Of a stretch of 64,000 bases of DNA, positions 13,553 to 24,872 are shown piece by piece (within the stretch, counting starts at the first letter, position 1; every line of letters starts with the position of its first letter). Where the stretch lies: contig NZ_AP026933.1 in assembly GCF_027923845.1 (NCBI RefSeq), positions 1,550,001 through 1,614,000 of the forward strand, in the 5' to 3' direction. The notes beneath the pieces were generated by a model that saw nothing but the letters and a program-made list of their open reading frames with translations, searched no databases and had not been told where the DNA came from. Both the position numbers and the translations under genes were made by a program. This DNA is from Spiroplasma ixodetis (GTDB lineage Bacteria; Bacillota_I; Bacilli_A; Mycoplasmatales; VBWQ01).

Positions 13553-13644
13553 TATAATATATTTTAATAAACTTAATATAAGTTTTTACCCATTGTTTTT
13601 TTAAAGCAAATGGGTTCTTTTGTTTTTAAAAAGGAGAAGTATAT
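13553..13644 (+). promoter_or_regulatory. Leader with terminator-like hairpin before the acidic-repeat gene
   Basis: A tataat box at 13553 is followed by a leader with acccattg pairing caaatgggt and a T-rich run (tcttttgttttt). Only then comes aaggagaag and the ATG. The same arrangement, with sequence similarity (gtttttaacc ... aaatgggttttttt), precedes the genes at 23726 and 38930 (minus). It looks like a shared attenuator or leader terminator. Confidence 0.5.
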
Positions 13645-13718
13645 ATGCCATTAACTAAAGAAGAATCTTTTTTACTATTAGATAAAGAAATTAATAAATT
13701 AGATGAAAAAATATCTTA

Positions 13719-14580
13719 GAACCTGTTTAGAATCTTTTTAATAAAATTGAAATAAAGGACAGAACAACCATTTGTAAACTAGTATTTAGTTTTCTTTCAC
13801 AATTTTTTCATAATCTTCTGCATTTTTCTAATCATGCAAAGCTTCGTTCTACAACTCATCTTTTTGGTAGTACTACAAAAGAATGTAATTCATTACGTTT
13901 TACAACTTCAACATTTGCATTTATGATTGTTTTGATTGCAGAAGCAAATTTTTCACCAGTATAGCCAGCATCTACTATTATTTTTTGAACTGTAGAAAGA
14001 TTTTCTTTTTCACTTTTAATCATTATGATAGCACTATTACGATCTGTTTTTTCTGCTGTAGTTATGTAAATTGCATGTGGTAAACCTTGCGTATCAACTG
14101 CAATATGACGTTTTATTCCTGAAATCTTTTTACCAGCATCATAACCTTTATTTTCAGTAGTATCTGTATTTTTAACACTTTGCGAATCAATTATACAAAA
14201 ACTAGTTTTTTCTTTTCGATGATTCTTAATACGAATCTTTTAACTAATTTTTTTAAAATTAATTGCAATACACTAGGTTCTTTATCATTGTTTTTACTTC
14301 AAATTTGGAAATAATAATATACAGTTTGTCATTTTGGAAAATTTTTTGGTAACATTCTTCATTGACAACCACTTTTTAATACATATAAAACTGCACAAAA
14401 CACTTCATATAAATCTAAATTTCTTGGTTTTGTTTTCTTTTTGCTGTTTTCTAAAGTTGATTTTATGTTCTCAAATTGTTCTTTAGTAACATGACTTGGA
14501 TAATTTTTATGCATATATACCTCTTATTTTAAAATATATAGTAATTTTACCTTATTTTCTAAAAGATTCTAAACAGGTTC
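13719..14580 (-). mobile_element. ISb copy 1 (IS5-like), 862 bp
   Basis: Ends gaacctgtttagaat and its inverse attctaaacaggttc, flanked by TTA (13716-13718 and 14581-14583). Inserted early in the acidic-repeat gene, after codon 24. Confidence 0.9.
13727..14514 (-). pseudogene. ISb transposase, frameshifted copy
   Basis: 788 bases against 789 in intact copies. A T is missing in the run near 14240 (four T before aactaattt, against five elsewhere), which shifts the frame after about 90 codons. Both halves otherwise match the intact IS5-family protein at 43076. Confidence 0.85.
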
Positions 14581-14943
14581 TTATATTGATAAAAAAAATA
14601 CAGAATTAAAATTAAATATTTCATTAATCGAAGAGGAGGAATTTTTTACATTAGATGAAGAAATCAATGAATTAACTGGACAAATATTTGATGAAGAAGA
14701 TAAAAATATAAAATTAATAGGAGAAATTAAAGTATTAGAAAAAAATATTAAAGTTCTAGAAAAACAAAAAAACCAAAAAAATTGAAAACTAACTTTTTTA
14801 AATGTATTTACTTTTGGTATTTTTAAATATTATAAAAACAAAAATATTGATAAGCAAATTAAAGAAATAAAAATTAAGAGAGAATGTTTGAAACAAACGA
14901 TAAATAATAATAAAAATATTATTAAATTGTTAAAAATTCAAAA

Positions 14944-15882
14944 CGGACTTCTCCCCACATGTACTTGTGGAGGGAATAATGAAACTGAATGAATTCAACA
15001 ATGCTTTTCAAACTGAACAGCAATGTCTTGCATATATAGCAAGTTTGAAACAAATCAAATGTAGTAGGTGTTTTAATTTTAATTTGAATACTTCTGATTT
15101 AAAAAGAATGAGATGTTTAAAATGTAATCAAACATTTAGCATTCTCACGGGCACTATATTTTCAAAGTCACAAACATCTTTAACATCTTGGTTTTATCTC
15201 ATTTTTAGATGAATAAACACCAAACATGGAATTCCATCAACTGATATTGCAAAAGAATTGGGAGTGACCTTGAAAACAGCTTGAAGAATGACTCATAAAA
15301 TCCGAAGTGCCATTGCTAAACAAAAACCTCAATTTATTGTTGAAGGTACAGTGCAAATGGATGAAATGTATCTTTCACATATGGGGTTTAAAAAACAAGG
15401 AAGATCCTTGGTGAATAAAACCTTGATTGTTGGCATTTATCAAAAAACAACCAATAATTTAATTGTGAAAGTATTGAAAAACGCAAAGAGTAAAAATCTT
15501 TTGCAGTTTGCAAAAAACCACATTTCTTCAAAATGTCTTGTATATACTGATTTTTGAAAAGGATATTGCGATTTTAAATCAGTTTTCACTAAGCATGAAA
15601 CAGTTAACCATCAAGATGGCTATGTTTCAAAAACTGGTGTAAATACCAACCAAATTGAATCAGTTTGAAAACATATACGAAGAACATTTAAAACACATAT
15701 CAAAGTTGCAAAACATCATGTTCATTTATATGCTAAAGAAGCTGCATATAAATTCAACAAGATACCTAGTTTTGAAACTGTAATGCTATGTTTTATTTAA
15801 AAATGTGGGGAGAAGTTCGTAGATAGGCTTTTCTCAGCATTTATGTGATAAAATTAAAATAGTACATAAAGGGAGAAAAGCC
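14944..15882 (+). mobile_element. ISa copy 2, 939 bp, variant sequence
   Basis: Flanked by ATTCAAAA on both sides. Inserted in the coiled-coil half of the acidic-repeat gene. The sequence mixes features of the majority type (FNFNLNTSDLKR) and the variant type (KQIKCSRC, RSAIAKQ, VQMDE), so it is either an intermediate or a recombinant. Confidence 0.9.
14979..15800 (+). CDS. ISa transposase (IS1595 family), variant
   Basis: 273 aa, open throughout under code 4. Zinc ribbon CSRC ... CLKC, then catalytic TVQMDEMYLSH, VYTDFWKGY and NQIESVWKHIRR. The C-terminus is MLCFI rather than MLCLI. Start ATG follows ggaggg. Confidence 0.88.
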
Positions 15883-16204
15883 ATTCAAAAATTAAAAATT
15901 ATTAAAAAAACTAATATTCTTTTAAAAAAATTATTTTTTGTTAACAATCGATTAATTAAAATTAATAAAGAATTTTTTCAACAGTTAGATAATTTAAAAA
16001 ATCAAATAGCAAAAATAGTAGATCCTATTAATAATGATTCTTCATTAGAACAAAATTCTTCTGGATATAATAGTGATGATGATAGTCATATTGAAGTACT
16101 TTCTGAATCTGAGAAAAAAGATGATATTTTAAAAATATCTTTAAATAAAAAAGTATCTTTAGTGAAGAAATAGAAGTAGATGTTACTGTTAATAAATTAA
16201 ATTT

Positions 16205-17142
16205 GGCTTTTCTCCCTTTATGTACTATTTTAATTTTATCACATAAATGCTGAGAAAAGCCTATCTACGAACTTCTCCCCACATTTTTAAATAAAACATA
16301 GCATTACAGTTTCAAAACTAGGTATCTTGTTGAATTTATATGCAGCTTCTTTAGCATATAAATGAACATGATGTTTTGCAACTTTGATATGTGTTTTAAA
16401 TGTTCTTCGTATATGTTTTCAAACTGATTCAATTTGGTTGGTATTTACACCAGTTTTTGAAACATAGCCATCTTGATGGTTAACTGTTTCATGCTTAGTG
16501 AAAACTGATTTAAAATCGCAATATCCTTTTCAAAAATCAGTATATACAAGACATTTTGAAGAAATGTGGTTTTTTGCAAACTGCAAAAGATTTTTACTCT
16601 TTGCGTTTTTCAATACTTTCACAATTAAATTATTGGTTGTTTTTTGATAAATGCCAACAATCAAGGTTTTATTCACCAAGGATCTTCCTTGTTTTTAAAC
16701 CCCATATGTGAAAGATACATTTCATCCATTTGCACTGTACCTTCAACAATAAATTGAGGTTTTTGTTTAGCAATGGCACTTCGGATTTTATGACCCATTC
16801 TTCAAGCTGTTTTCAAGGTCACTCCCAATTCTTTTGCAACATCAGTTGATGGAATTCCATGTTTGGTGTTTATTCATCTAAAAATGAGATAAAACCAAGA
16901 TGTTAAAGATGTTTGTGACTTTGAAAATATAGTGCCCGTGAGAATGCTAAATGTTTGATTACATTTTAAACATCTCATTCTTCTTAAATTAGAAGTATTC
17001 AAATTAAAACTAGAACACCTACTACATTTGATTTGTTTCAAACTTGCTATATATGCAAGACATTGTTTTTCAGTTTGAAAAGTATTATTGAACTCATTCA
17101 ATTTCATTGTTTCCTCCACAAGTACATGTGGGGAGAAGTTCG
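16205..17142 (-). mobile_element. ISa copy 3, 938 bp, variant type
   Basis: Flanked by TTAAATTT. Its end is gagaagttcg rather than gagaagtccg, a difference shared with copy 11. Inserted between the first and second acidic repeats. Confidence 0.9.
16287..17107 (-). pseudogene. ISa transposase, frameshifted variant copy
   Basis: 821 bases instead of 822. One base is missing in the homopolymer near 16690 (within HMGFKKQGRS), so the catalytic domain is out of frame after the first Asp. The N-terminus differs from the majority (NNTFQTEKQC, SSFNLNTSNLRR). Confidence 0.85.
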
Positions 17143-17767
17143 TTAAATTTTAATGATGATGATAGTGATATTGAAGTACTTTCTGAATCCGAGCAAGAAG
17201 ATGATATATTTTTAAGTAAAGATAGTGGTTTGAACATCTAGAATAAAGTAGACACAGAATTGTAACCTTTGTGTTAAAAATACTTTAAGGAAGGTGTTCA
17301 TTTTTTTATGGCTAAATGACTATCAAAAGAAGAAAAGTTAAAAATAATAAAAATAAGTAAAATTAAAACAATTGATAAAACCGCATTAGAGTATGGTATT
17401 GGTCGATCATCAATAAAAGAATGAATTAAAGCATATAAATTATTAGGTGAAAAAGGTTTAGAATATGGCAATGGAATTCGTGCTAAAAAAACCAAAAGAA
17501 CAGGTCGACCCAAATCTTTAAATTTTAATGAAATGACAAAACAAGAATTAATTGAATATATTGAGGCAATGAACGATATAAAAAAGTATTTAGAAAAATC
17601 GACAAAAAAGAAGAAATATTTTGTGATTTTCTCATTGAAGAAAAAATATCAGATTAGTTATTTATGTTGATTATTAAATGTTTCAAAATCAGGATATTAT
17701 AAGTGAATTAAGAATGGAATGAATGAATTTAATAAATGAGATACATTTTTAGCTAATATAATTAAAA

Positions 17768-19141
17768 GGAAATGTTTAGTAATCTGTGTAACTTACAAAA
17801 ATAACTATGTTTAATTAATTCTAGTAAATATAATTAAATGACTAGAAAGAGTGAGTTACAGATGGCTAAAAAAGATAACTTTAATAATAATGATCCAATA
17901 TCAAAAGCAGTAGATTTATTACTAGAAAATACTGAAGATTTAACAACAGTTTTTAAACCTGGCGGTTTATATAAAGAATTAACAAAAAGATTAGTTGAAA
18001 AAATGTTGAATTCTGAAATGCAAAATTATTTAGGATATGAAAAAAATCAACATAGTACTACTGAAAATGCTCGTAATGGTACAAGTTCAAAAAAATTAAT
18101 AACTCAACAAGGTAAAATTGAAATTGATGTACCAAGAGATCGCAATAGTAATTTTACTCCTGTAATAGTTCCTAAAAGGCAAAGAAGATTTGATGGTTTT
18201 GATCAACAAGTTCTTTCCTTGTATGCAAAAGGAATGACATTATCTGACATTAGAATGCAGTTGCAAGAGTTATATCATGGTGCTGATATTAGTGAAAGTG
18301 TTATTAGTCAAATTACTGATGATGTTATTGATGATGTTAAAGCATGACAAAATCGACCATTAGAAAGTATTTATCCTATTGTTTATTTTGATTGTATAGT
18401 AGTTAAAGTACGACAAGATAAACGGATTATTAACAAATCAGTTTATATAGCATTAGGAGTTGATTTAGAAGGCAAAAAGATGTTTTAGGATTATGAATTA
18501 GTGAAAATGAAGGTTCTAAGTTTTGATTATCTAATTTCACAGAAATGAAAAATCGTGGCTTAAATGATATTCTTATTGCTTGTAGTGATAATTTAACAGG
18601 CATGTCAGAAGCAATACAATCAGTTTATCCTAAAACAGAACATCAATTATGCATTGTTCATCAAATTAGAAATAGTTTAAAATATGTTTCATACAAACAT
18701 CGAAAAGGTCTAGTTGCAGATTTAAAACCAATTTATAGTGCATGTAGTGAAGAACAAGCAATGCAAGCTTTAGAATCGTTTGAAAGTAAATGAAATAAAC
18801 AATATCCTCAAATTACTAAATCTTGATATAAAAATTGAGATAATTTAATGGTTTTTATTAGTTATCCAGTAGAAATCAAAAGAGTGATTTATACTACAAA
18901 TGCTATTGAATCTGTTAATAGTCAATTACGAAAAATCATCAGAAATAAAAAAGTTTTTCCTAATGATATGGCAGTTTTCAAAATATTTTACTTGGCAATT
19001 GAAAATATAACAAAAAAATGAACATTGCCTATTCAAAATTGAAATACAGCAATTGCTCATTTTATGATAAAATTTGAAGACAGAATTAATCTAAATTAGT
19101 AACTTTGTAAAACAAAGATACACAGATTATTAAAAAGCCTC
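17768..19141 (+). mobile_element. ISc copy 1 (IS256-like), 1374 bp
   Basis: Ends ggaaatgtttagtaatctg and cagattattaaaaagcctc, flanked by AATTAAAA. Inserted inside ISd copy 1. Confidence 0.9.
17838..19099 (+). pseudogene. ISc transposase, frameshifted copy
   Basis: Matches the 420-aa IS256-family protein, but one A is missing from the A6 run at about 18475 (LEGKKDVLG region), putting a stop two codons later. The N-terminal 217 codons and the C-terminal part are otherwise intact. Confidence 0.85.
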
Positions 19142-19811
19142 AATTAAAAATATTTTTTATGAATTTCAAGAAATTTATGGTTATAAAATGATAACTTTAT
19201 GAATTAACAAAATTTATAATTTAAAATTAAAATTTCATATTGTATATAGATATATGAAAAATATGAGTTTAAAAGCTAAGGTTCGCATAAAAAAATTTGA
19301 TTATAGAACTAAATCAGGAAGTTTAAGATATGATAATTTATTAAAACGTGATTTTTCAACTACTAATTTAAATGAAAAATTAGGTACTGATATAACTTAT
19401 TTATTAACTAATGGTAAAACATATTATTTATCAATTGTTAAAGATTTTCATAATAATGAAATATTAGATTATAAAATAAGTGCAAGTTTAGACATGACAT
19501 TTGTTGTCCAAAACATTATCCAAGCTTGAGTTAATGCTCAAAAACCTACTTCATGAATTTTACAATCAGATCAAGGATTTCACTATACAAATCCTTCTTA
19601 TAAAATTTTATGTGATGAATTAAAAATAAAAATTTCAATGTCTAGAAGAGGTAATTCCTGTGATAATGGTGCTACTGAAACTTGATTTGGAACAATGAAA
19701 ACAGAATTTCTATATCAAATTCCAAGAAAAAATAGAACTATTGAATGAATACAAGACAACTTACCTAAATATATTTACTTTTATAATAATTATCGACCTC
19801 AAATAAAATTA

Positions 19812-20750
19812 CGGACTTCTCCCCACATGTACTTGTGGAGGGAATAATGAAACTGAATGAATTCAACAATGCTTTTCAAACTGAACAGCAATGTCTTGCA
19901 TATATAGCAAATTTGAAAGAAAACAAATGTATTAGGTGTTTTAGTTTTAATTTGAATACTTCTGATTTAAAAAGAATGAGATGTTTAAAATGTAATCAAA
20001 CATTTAGCATTCTCACAGGCACCATATTTTCAAGGTCACAAACATCTTTAACATCTTGGTTTTATCTTATCTTTAGATGAATAAACACCAAACATGCAAT
20101 TCCATCAACAGATATTGCAAAAGAATTGGGAGTGACTTTGAAAACTGCTTGAAGAATGACTCATAAAATCAGAACACGTATTGCAAAACAAAAACCTCAA
20201 TTTATTGTTGAAGGTACAGTGCAAATTGATGAAATGTATCTTTCACATATGGGTTTTAAAAAACAAGGAAGATCCTTGGTGAATAAAACCTTGATTGTTG
20301 GCATTTATCAAAAAACAACCAATAATTTAATTGTGAAAGTATTGAAAAACGCAAAGAGTAAAAATCTTTTGCAGTTTGCAAAAAACCACATTTCTTCAAA
20401 ATGTCTTGTATATACTGATTCTTGAAAAGGATATTGCGATTTTAAATCAGTTTTCACTAAGCATGAAACAGTTAACCATCAAGATGGCTATGTTTCAAAA
20501 ATTGGTGTAAATACCAACCAAATTGAATCAGTTTGAAAACATATAAGAAGAACATTTAAAACACATATCAAAGTTGCAAAACATCATGTTCATTTATATG
20601 CTAAAGAAGCTGCATATAAATTCAACAAGATACCTAGTTTTGAAACTGTAATGCTATGTTTGATTTAAAAATATGGGGAGAAGTCCGTAGATAGGCTTTT
20701 CTCAGCATTTATGTGATAAAATTAAAATAGTACATAAAGGGAGAAAAGCC
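19812..20750 (+). mobile_element. ISa copy 4, 939 bp
   Basis: Inserted in ISd copy 1. Because intact ISd copies exist, the empty site is known: taaaatta is present once there and twice here (19804-19811 and 20751-20758). This proves both the 8-bp duplication and the outer boundaries of ISa. Confidence 0.95.
19847..20668 (+). CDS. ISa transposase (IS1595 family)
   Basis: 273 aa, majority type, intact; zinc ribbon CIRC/CLKC and catalytic VQIDEMYLSH, VYTDSWKGY, NQIESVW as in copy 1. Confidence 0.9.
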
Positions 20751-20850
20751 TAAAATTAAAAGGAATGAGTCCAATCGAATATCGATTAGCTCATTCCAAA
20801 CCAACAAATAATTACTTCATACCTATAAATTTAACACTTACAAACGCTAT

Positions 20851-22223
20851 GGAAATGTTTAGTAATCTGTGTAACTTACAAAAATAACTATGTTTAATTA
20901 ATTCTAGTAAATATAATTAAATGACTAGAAAGAGTGAGTTACAGATGGCTAAAAAAGATAACTTTAATAATAATGATCCAATATCAAAAGCAGTAGATTT
21001 ATTACTAGAAAATACTGAAGATTTAACAACAGTTTTTAAACCTGGCGGTTTATATAAAGAATTAACAAAAAGATTAGTTGAAAAAATGTTGAATTCTGAA
21101 ATGCAAAATTATTTAGGATATGAAAAAATCAACATAGTACTACTGAAAATGCTCGTAATGGTACAAGTTCAAAAAAATTAATAACTCAACAAGGTAAAAT
21201 TGAAATTGATGTACCAAGAGATCGCAATAGTAATTTTACTCCTGTAATAGTTCCTAAAAGGCAAAGAAGATTTGATGGTTTTGATCAACAAGTTCTTTCC
21301 TTGTATGCAAAAGGAATGACATTATCTGACATTAGAATGAAGTTGCAAGAGTTATATCATGGTGCTGATATTAGTGAAAGTGTTATTAGTCAAATTACTG
21401 ATGATGTTATTGATGATGTTAAAGCATGACAAAATCGACCATTAGAAAGTATTTATCCTATTGTTTATTTTGATTGTATAGTAGTTAAAGTACGACAAGA
21501 TAAACGGATTATTAACAAATCAGTTTATATAGCATTAGGAGTTGATTTAGAAGGCAAAAAAGATGTTTTAGGATTATGAATTAGTGAAAATGAAGGTTCT
21601 AAGTTTTGATTATCTAATTTCACAGAAATGAAAAATCGTGGCTTAAATGATATTCTTATTGCTTGTAGTGATAATTTAACAGGCATGTCAGAAGCAATAC
21701 AATCAGTTTATCCTAAAACAGAACATCAATTATGCATTGTTCATCAAATTAGAAATAGTTTAAAATATGTTTCATACAAACATCGAAAAGGTCTAGTTGC
21801 AGATTTAAAACCAATTTATAGTGCATGTAGTGAAGAACAAGCAATGCAAGCTTTAGAATCGTTTGAAAGTAAATGAAATAAACAATATCCTCAAATTACT
21901 AAATCTTGATATAAAAATTGAGATAATTTAATGGTTTTTATTAGTTATCCAGTAGAAATCAAAAGAGTGATTTATACTACAAATGCTATTGAATCTGTTA
22001 ATAGTCAATTACGAAAAATCATCAGAAATAAAAAGTTTTTCCTAATGATATGGCAGTTTTCAAAATATTTTACTTGGCAATTGAAAATATAACAAAAAAA
22101 TGAACATTGCCTATTCAAAATTGAAATACAGCAATTGCTCATTTTATGATAAAATTTGAAGACAGAATTAATCTAAATTAGTAACTTTGTAAAACAAAGA
22201 TACACAGATTATTAAAAAGCCTC
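20851..22223 (+). mobile_element. ISc copy 2, 1373 bp
   Basis: Flanked by AACGCTAT (20843-20850 and 22224-22231); inserted 13 bases before the ISd stop codon. Confidence 0.9.
20921..22181 (+). pseudogene. ISc transposase with two frameshifts
   Basis: One A is lost in the run at about 21125 (YEKNQHS region) and one at about 22032 (NKKVFPND region) relative to the intact 420-aa copies. Both are in homopolymers. Confidence 0.85.
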
Positions 22224-22633
22224 AACGCTATTTTATAAAATTTAATAAAAGGTTACTTTTATTGTCCACTTTTCTTGACAAGTTCAGTTTTAATGAAGAT
22301 GATGATAGTGATATTGAAGTACTTTCTGAGTTAGAACAAGAAAATGATAATGTAAAAATATATTCAAAGTCAAGCACTATCAATTTTGAAAGACAATTAT
22401 CAGATATACCAGAAGAAGAAATTACAATAACATCTTCAAGTAAGGATAGTAGTTTTAATGAAGATGATGACGGCAGTGATATTGAAGTACTTTCTAAATC
22501 AGTGGAAGAAGAAGATGCTAAAATATTTGGAAATTGTTGTTTTAGTCAAAATTTAATAAACAATTTCGCGAAAAGTTTTTCTACAGTACCTCCTATTTTA
22601 CAAAAAAGTATTTTAACTAGTTAAAATACTTTT

Positions 22634-23572
22634 CGGACTTCTCCCCACATGTACTTGTGGAGGGAATAATGAAACTGAATGAATTCAACAATGCTTTTCA
22701 AACTGAACAGCAATGTCTTGCATATATAGCAAATTTGAAAGAAAACAAATGTATTAGGTGTTTTAGTTTTAATTTGAATACTTCTGATTTAAAAAGAATG
22801 AGATGTTTAAAATGTAATCAAACATTTAGCATTCTCACAGGCACCATATTTTCAAGGTCACAAACATCTTTAACATCTTGGTTTTATCTTATCTTTAGAT
22901 GAATAAACACCAAACATGGAATTCCATCAACAGATATTGCAAAAGAATTGGGAGTGACTTTGAAAACTGCTTGAAGAATGACTCATAAAATCAGAACACG
23001 TATTGCAAAACAAAAACCTCAATTTATTGTTGAAGGTACAGTGCAAATTGATGAAATGTATCTTTCACATATGGGTTTTAAAAAACAAGGAAGATCCTTG
23101 GTGAATAAAACCTTGATTGTTGGCATTTATCAAAAAACAACCAATAATTTAATTGTGAAAGTATTGAAAAACGCAAAGAGTAAAAATCTTTTGCAGTTTG
23201 CAAAAAACCACATTTCTTCAAAATGTCTTGTATATACTGATTCTTGAAAAGGATATTGCGATTTTAAATCAGTTTTCACTAAGCATGAAACAGTTAACCA
23301 TCAAGATGGCTATGTTTCAAAAATTGGTGTAAATACCAACCAAATTGAATCAGTTTGAAAACATATAAGAAGAACATTTAAAACACATATCAAAGTTGCA
23401 AAACATCATGTTCATTTATATGCTAAAGAAGCTGCATATAAATTCAACAAGATACCTAGTTTTGAAACTGTAATGCTATGTTTGATTTAAAAATATGGGG
23501 AGAAGTTCGTAGATAGGCTTTTCTCAGCATTTATGTGATAAAATTAAAATAGTACATAAAGGGAGAAAAGCC
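22634..23572 (+). mobile_element. ISa copy 5, 939 bp
   Basis: Flanked by ATACTTTT on both sides. Inserted ten bases after the end of the acidic-repeat gene. Confidence 0.92.
22669..23490 (+). CDS. ISa transposase (IS1595 family)
   Basis: 273 aa, intact, nearly identical to copy 4. Confidence 0.9.
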
Positions 23573-23635
23573 ATACTTTTTTTAAAACATATTAGTGAAA
23601 AAAATAAAAATAATAATTAAAAATAAAAAAGTAAG

Positions 23636-23725
23636 TATAATTTAATTTATAAACTAAATATAGTTTTTAACCTATTGCTTTATTTATAAGTAAATGGGTT
23701 TTTTTAATTTTTAAAGGAGAAAAAA
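23636..23725 (+). promoter_or_regulatory. Leader with terminator-like hairpin before the 23726 gene
   Basis: tataat at 23636, then gtttttaacctattg ... taaatgggttttttt and aaaggag. Aligns with the leader at 13553-13644 and that on the minus strand before 38930. The aacctatt / aaatgggtt hairpin followed by T7 resembles an intrinsic terminator placed upstream of the ribosome binding site. Confidence 0.5.
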
Positions 23726-24795
23726 ATGTTAATCGAAAAAATTAATATATTAAAAAAAGCAAAAGAAGAATTGGATAAAGAAATATTTTTTATTGAGAAA
23801 AAAAGTGAAGAAATAGTTGAGCAAATTGAATCTTTAGAAAATAAAATTAAACGTTTAAAAAAATTAAAAAAATCAAAAAAAATACAACTATTTTCAAATA
23901 TTAATAAACAAATTAAAAAAACAGAATTAAATATAAAAACTTTAATAGAAGAAATTGATGAAAATGAAAAAAATGCACAACCATTTAAAAATTCAAAATT
24001 AAATATTTTAAAAGAAATTATTGATTTACAAGGTCAGTTATATGAAAATAAAGTTAAGAGATATAAAGAAATATTTGAACAATTAGATTTTATTTTAAAA
24101 AATAAAAACTTTGAAGAATTAGAACATTCTATATATCCATCTAAGAAAAATCCTTTTGAAGAAGATGGTGATACAGAATTATTTGATAGTATTAGTTTCT
24201 CAGCAATTCAAATTAAGGATTTAGAACAAAAAATATTTGATTTTGAAGAAAAAAATAAAGAAATATTAGATAAAATTGATTTACTTGAACGTGATATTCA
24301 AGATTTAAGAGAAAAAAAGCAGAAAAAAATTGACAAATAACTTTTGTAAATACTATTAGTTTTGGTATTTTTAAATATGTTAGAAACAAAAAAGTTAATA
24401 AAGAAATTAAAGAAATAAAATTGAAAACAAGAAATTTAAGAGAAGAAATAAATGAAAATGAAAAAAATATTAAACCACTTAAAGTTTTGAAATTAAATAT
24501 TTTTGAAAATATTATTAATTTACAAGTCAGTTTGATTAATAAAATTACAAATGAAAAAAATGAAGAAATTTTTGATAAATTAAATTTAATTTCAGAAAAT
24601 GAAATATCAAAGCAATTTGATGAAAAGAATCCTTTTTCTAGTAAAAAAGAATTAATTTCAAGAGTTAATAGTCAATATAGTGATCTTGGTTTTGAAACAG
24701 ATATTGAAAAAAATCAATCTTGTTTTAGTTTGCCAAATGAAGATAAAGCAGAAGAAAAATTAAGTTCTTCTTTGAGATTAATAAATTCTTTATAA
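23726..24795 (+). pseudogene. Coiled-coil protein, paralogue of the 13645 gene, one frameshift
   Basis: The first frame (204 aa, to 24340) is a Lys/Glu/Ile-rich coiled coil starting MLIEKINILKKAKEELDKE. One extra A in an A7 run near 24325 would join it to a second frame that carries WQITFVNTISFGIFKY and a further coiled coil, ending at 24795 (356 aa in all). The joined region lines up with WKLTFLNVFTFGIFKY of the 13645 gene, so the split is real damage, slippage or a sequence error. No signal peptide, no known domain. The start follows aaaggag behind the shared leader. If not rejoined, the first 204-aa part could still be made. Confidence 0.65.
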
Positions 24796-24872
24796 GAAAA
24801 AAAGATTTTAGTTAAGAATGGATTTAAAAAGTTATTATTTAAAATAACTTTTTAAATTTATATATTAAATAT

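Larger units (their letters stand above)
17308..22238 (+). pseudogene. ISd transposase, interrupted three times
   Basis: Same 406-codon frame as the intact copies, starting MAKWLSKEEKLKIIK. Broken at 17768 (ISc), 19812 (ISa) and 20851 (ISc). The piece at 19142-19811 holds the catalytic GTDITYL and QSDQGFHYTN; the last piece (20759-20850) encodes GMSPIEYRLAHSKP. It cannot make active protein. Confidence 0.85.
17231..22286 (+). mobile_element. ISd copy 1 (IS150-like), split by ISc, ISa and ISc insertions
   Basis: Ends tgaacatctagaataaag and cttttcttgacaagttca, flanked by GTT. Subtracting ISc copy 1, ISa copy 4, ISc copy 2 and one duplication each leaves 1346 bp, exactly the length of the two intact ISd copies. 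Inserted in the second acidic repeat of the host gene. Confidence 0.88.
13645..22624 (+). pseudogene. Coiled-coil / acidic-repeat protein gene, shattered by nested IS elements
   Basis: Starts MPLTKEESFLLLDKEINKLD at 13645. Removing ISb copy 1, ISa copies 2 and 3, ISd copy 1 with its passengers, and one target duplication each leaves 1163 bases; one extra A in an A6 run near 16150 gives a 387-aa frame ending at 22624. N-terminal half: Lys/Glu/Ile-rich coiled coil, then a module WKLTFLNVFTFGIFKY, shared with the gene at 23726. C-terminal half: four imperfect acidic repeats built around DDDSDIEVLSE (starting near 16070, 17152, 22290 and 22457). No signal peptide is seen. Function unknown; a host-interaction role is only inference. 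Confidence 0.7.
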
